From: an uncultured Bacteroidota bacterium
Lineage (GTDB): Bacteria; Bacteroidota; Bacteroidia; NS11-12g; UBA955
Direction of reading: 5' to 3'
DNA length: 7,357 bases
Assembly: GCA_903959115.1 (NCBI GenBank)
Contig: CAJBVU010000090.1
Location: 1-7,357 of the forward strand
In this document: one piece after another, positions 4,593 to 7,357 of the stretch
How positions within the stretch are numbered: the first letter of the stretch is position 1
Layout: every line of letters starts with the position of its first letter
Notes under the pieces: generated by a model
What the model saw: only the letters and a program-made list of their open reading frames with translations
The model's database searches: none
What the model was told of the DNA's origin: nothing
Made by a program: the position numbers and the translations under genes

Positions 4593-7357
4593 TTATTGAA
4601 TCTGTTTCTTCTTAGAAGAAAAGTCAACTACGATTGGTGTTGCAATACATATTGAAGAATAAGTACCTACTACTACACCAATCAACAAAGCCAATGAGAA
4701 GCCTTTCAAAGCGTCTCCACCGAATAGGAACAATATCAACACAACTACAAATACAGTAGCCGAAGTAATAATGGTACGACTCAATGTATCGTTGATCGCA
4801 GTATTGATTAGCGCTTCATCATTACGATCCACGCGTTTAGACGACAAGAATTCACGAATACGGTCAAATACAATTACCGTATCGTTGATTGAATAACCTA
4901 ACAAGGTCAACAATGCAGCAATCAAGTTTTGATCAAAGTCAGTTGGGAAAGGAACCACACCATCCAAAATGGCGAAGAACGACAATACAACCAACACGTC
5001 GTGAATCAAAGCTACTGTTGCACCCATACCATAAGCTACGCTTCTGAATCGGAATACAATATATAAGAAAATACCTACTACGGTCAAAATAACCAAGAAT
5101 GCACTCTTATCACGTGTACTTGTCGCAATAGCAGCACCTACCTTAGAAGAACTGAGGATTGGATCACCTTCAGACAATTTAAAGCCTTTCAACGCCGTCA
5201 AAACAGCGGCACGAACTGAATCGCGACCTTCCTGTCCTTGCGCATCAATCATGTATGTAGTTACCAAACGGAATTGACCTTGGTTACCAAAAGTTTTTAC
5301 TTCATTGCTAGATCCTTTCATGGCATTATCCAAAGCCACTTTAATATCTTCTGTTTGATACTTCTTACTCGCATCAAATTGAACTACATAAGAATAACCA
5401 CCTTTGAAGTCGATACCCGTATTGATACCACCTTTAGAAATGAATGCAACCAAACCCATTAAGATTACAAAGCCTGAAACCATGTAGTATTTCTTACGGT
5501 TTGATACGAAATCAATATTTGAATTCTTTAAGAAGCTCTTGTTCCAAGGAGCGTCGAAACTAATTTCTAAGCCCTTATCTGCACGACGATCCAACAACAA
5601 ACGAGTGATGAACAACGCCGTAAACATTGAACTAAAGATACCAATTACCAAGATGATCGCAAATCCATAAGCAGGACCCGCACCAGCAAATGTCAAAATG
5701 AATCCAGCCAACAAAGTGGTAATGTTAGAATCCACAATGGCGCTCATCGCATGTTTAAATCCATCTGCAATGGCAGTTTTCATTCCTTTGCCTGCAGCCA
5801 ATTCATCTTTAATACGCTCGTAAATCAACACGTTCGCATCTACCGCCATACCGACAGTCAAGATGATACCGGCCATACCAGGCAATGTCAATGCAGCACC
5901 CATACTGGCCAATACTCCCATAATCAAGAATACGTTACCCAATACCGCAACAATTGCCATCCAACCTGCACGGCTGTAATACAACACCATGAATAATATC
6001 GTAGTGATAAAACCGAACAACAATGAATTCAAACCACGGTCGATAGAATCTTGACCCAATGATGCACCCACTTGTTCGCTCGCTACAATTTTCGCTGGAG
6101 CAGGCAATTTACCCGCCTTCAATACGTTTGCCAAGTCATTGGCTTCACGGATATCAAAGTTTCCAGTAATTTGACTGTTACCACCGCTAATTTTTTGATT
6201 TACGACTGGAGCAGAATAAACGCGCTCATCCAAAACAACCGCTATGTATTTGCCGATGTTTCTTCCTGTTACTTGCGACCACTGTGTACCCGCTTTGGAG
6301 GTCATTTCCATAGAAACTTCCAATTCACCGGTTGGCGAAGTATTTACACGCGCATCAGAAATGATATTATCATCTTCAGCAGAAAGCGCAGCGTTTCCGT
6401 CGCGATCCAACTTCAAGAAATAAACAAAATACTCATCTGAATTCACTGCTTCTTTTCCATCGGCATTGAAATCACGAGGTTTTGCACTGTAAGCCACTTT
6501 CGCATTTTCTATACGTAGAACTGCAGCGTAACGCTCATCTTCCAACATTTTGCCCAAAACTGCACGATCTGCCTTTTTAACAACTGCAATCGCTGAACCT
6601 GGACCATCGTTGCCAAAGGATTTCAATACTTTAGCCAAAGGACTTCCGTTTGCTTCATCCTTTTTTGCTTCTTTTTTCTTATTGTCTGCAACTTTAGGAC
6701 TATCAGCAACTGCAGCAGTCGCTGTTGTGGCTGGTGTAGTTGCTACAGCCGAACCTACCGGTGCCGCCGTTACATTCACTACTCCAGAATCCATTGACGC
6801 TGAATCAGGAACTTCGGTAATAGGCGCAGCCGACATTTTGCTGGCTTTGTATAAGGCATTTAAGATACGAGTACCGTCTCTACGCTGACCGTCGTTTCCG
6901 TATACTTCATAAAACTCCAATTTAGCACTCTTCTCAACCAATTCTTCCATTCTACGTGGGTTGTCGACACCAGGTAATTCAACACTGATACGACCTCCGT
7001 CGATTTTCTGAATGGTAGGCTGAGTAACATTTGATTGGTTGATACGTTTTTCAACTACTTCATATACGCGATCAACCGCACTTGTAGTTTCCGTCTTCAA
7101 GTAGGTTAAAACCTCGCCTTCAGTGCTATTGCTCTGAATGACGCCTTTGTTGCCTTTAGCAAACAAATTGGCCATATTTCGGCTTGGGCTATTTTTCTTG
7201 AAACTCGCAACGAATGCATCCACGAAATCTGCACCATTGTCACGAACCGCAACATTGGCTTCATCTATGGCACGATTTAAATCGCGGTCCTTTGAATCGT
7301 TGGAAAGCACCTTTACAACAGCGCCTTTATCCACTTCCAAAATCACGTTCATACCAC
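4593..7357 (-). CDS. secDF: Protein translocase subunit SecDF (fused SecD-SecF), N-terminus outside window
   Basis: SecDF is an RND-type membrane protein that uses the proton gradient to pull preproteins out of SecYEG on the periplasmic side. At least 919 residues are present. The Met at 7352 is internal: it is preceded by Gly, giving the conserved SecD motif GGMNVILEV, so the first transmembrane segment is missing. Counting from that Met: the SecD periplasmic P1 domain spans 1-430 (GGRISVELPGVDNPRR 119-134; GKYIAVVLDERVYSAPVV 367-384; AGKLPAPAKIV 413-423). SecD membrane helices lie at about 442-587 with VGMAVDANVLIYERI (500-514). The fusion joint is about 588-620. SecF has IDFKGG (647-652), a P4 domain to about 735, and membrane helices to 907 with GYSINDTVIVFDRIRE (819-834). 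Asp505, Asp824 and Arg859 match the proton-relay residues known in Thermus SecDF. P1 carries an Ala/Thr/Val- and Lys-rich insertion (about 175-240). Fused SecDF is usual in Bacteroidota. The stop lies just before a strong terminator. Confidence 0.97.
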   Translation of the reverse strand, partial: GMNVILEVDKGAVVKVLSNDSKDRDLNRAIDEANVAVRDNGADFVDAFVASFKKNSPSRNMANLFAKGNKGVIQSNSTEGEVLTYLKTETTSAVDRVYEVVEKRINQSNVTQPTIQKIDGGRISVELPGVDNPRRMEELVEKSAKLEFYEVYGNDGQRRDGTRILNALYKASKMSAAPITEVPDSASMDSGVVNVTAAPVGSAVATTPATTATAAVADSPKVADNKKKEAKKDEANGSPLAKVLKSFGNDGPGSAIAVVKKADRAVLGKMLEDERYAAVLRIENAKVAYSAKPRDFNADGKEAVNSDEYFVYFLKLDRDGNAALSAEDDNIISDARVNTSPTGELEVSMEMTSKAGTQWSQVTGRNIGKYIAVVLDERVYSAPVVNQKISGGNSQITGNFDIREANDLANVLKAGKLPAPAKIVASEQVGASLGQDSIDRGLNSLLFGFITTILFMVLYYSRAGWMAIVAVLGNVFLIMGVLASMGAALTLPGMAGIILTVGMAVDANVLIYERIKDELAAGKGMKTAIADGFKHAMSAIVDSNITTLLAGFILTFAGAGPAYGFAIILVIGIFSSMFTALFITRLLLDRRADKGLEISFDAPWNKSFLKNSNIDFVSNRKKYYMVSGFVILMGLVAFISKGGINTGIDFKGGYSYVVQFDASKKYQTEDIKVALDNAMKGSSNEVKTFGNQGQFRLVTTYMIDAQGQEGRDSVRAAVLTALKGFKLSEGDPILSSSKVGAAIATSTRDKSAFLVILTVVGIFLYIVFRFRSVAYGMGATVALIHDVLVVLSFFAILDGVVPFPTDFDQNLIAALLTLLGYSINDTVIVFDRIREFLSSKRVDRNDEALINTAINDTLSRTIITSATVFVVVLILFLFGGDALKGFSLALLIGVVVGTYSSICIATPIVVDFSSKKKQIQ

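Noticed and set aside
6072..6440. A 122-codon + strand open frame opposite secDF
   Set aside because: It is an antisense shadow of the conserved SecD P1 region; it lacks domain features and sits wholly inside a strongly conserved gene.
6550..6888. A 112-codon + strand open frame opposite secDF
   Set aside because: It is antisense to the Ala/Thr/Lys-rich insertion of SecD; its composition simply mirrors that low-complexity stretch. There is no signal of an independent gene.
7350..7352. ATG as the true start of secDF
   Set aside because: The preceding codon encodes Gly and the partial one before it fits Gly, giving the conserved GGMNVILEV of SecD. The real start, with the first membrane helix, is outside the window.

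Overview
The window looks like chromosomal DNA of a Bacteroidota species (Bacteroidetes). The grounds are a SusC/SusD pair, small lipoproteins behind it, a fused SecD-SecF protein, and a lysA of the type I associate with that phylum. The sequence does not resolve the genus. The coding is dense and moderately AT-rich. No tRNA, rRNA, insertion sequence, CRISPR array or phage gene was seen, and no gene shows a frameshift.

Left part (1-3243, + strand): the 3' end of an operon. The order is the C-terminal end of a SusC/RagA-type TonB-dependent transporter, a complete SusD/RagB-type lipoprotein, a 165-residue lipoprotein resembling the DUF5004 group, and a 285-residue exported protein. Gaps are 2 nt, a 1-nt overlap (TAATG) and 6 nt, so the four genes are almost certainly co-transcribed. 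All but the truncated first gene visibly begin with a lipoprotein or Sec signal peptide. The likely product is an outer-membrane nutrient-capture system: SusC as the TonB-driven pore, SusD as its substrate-binding lid, and two small accessory surface or periplasmic proteins. No glycoside hydrolase, protease or regulator lies in the window, so the substrate is unknown. The last protein contains two tandem copies of one domain, the most interesting internal structure found here.

Right part (3252-7357, - strand): two housekeeping genes convergent with the operon, with stop codons only 8 nt apart. secDF (Sec translocon accessory protein, N-terminus beyond the right edge) is transcribed first and ends at a very clear intrinsic terminator (10-bp perfect GC-rich stem, then T6). 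lysA (diaminopimelate decarboxylase, last step of lysine synthesis) follows after a 54-nt AT-rich leader and is probably transcribed independently. SecDF would help export all four operon products through Sec, but that is a general role and not evidence of a dedicated link.

Overall this is an ordinary genomic neighbourhood. The points worth a second look are the two accessory genes of the SusCD operon, the domain duplication, lineage-type substitutions in LysA motifs, and a low-complexity insertion in the SecD periplasmic domain.
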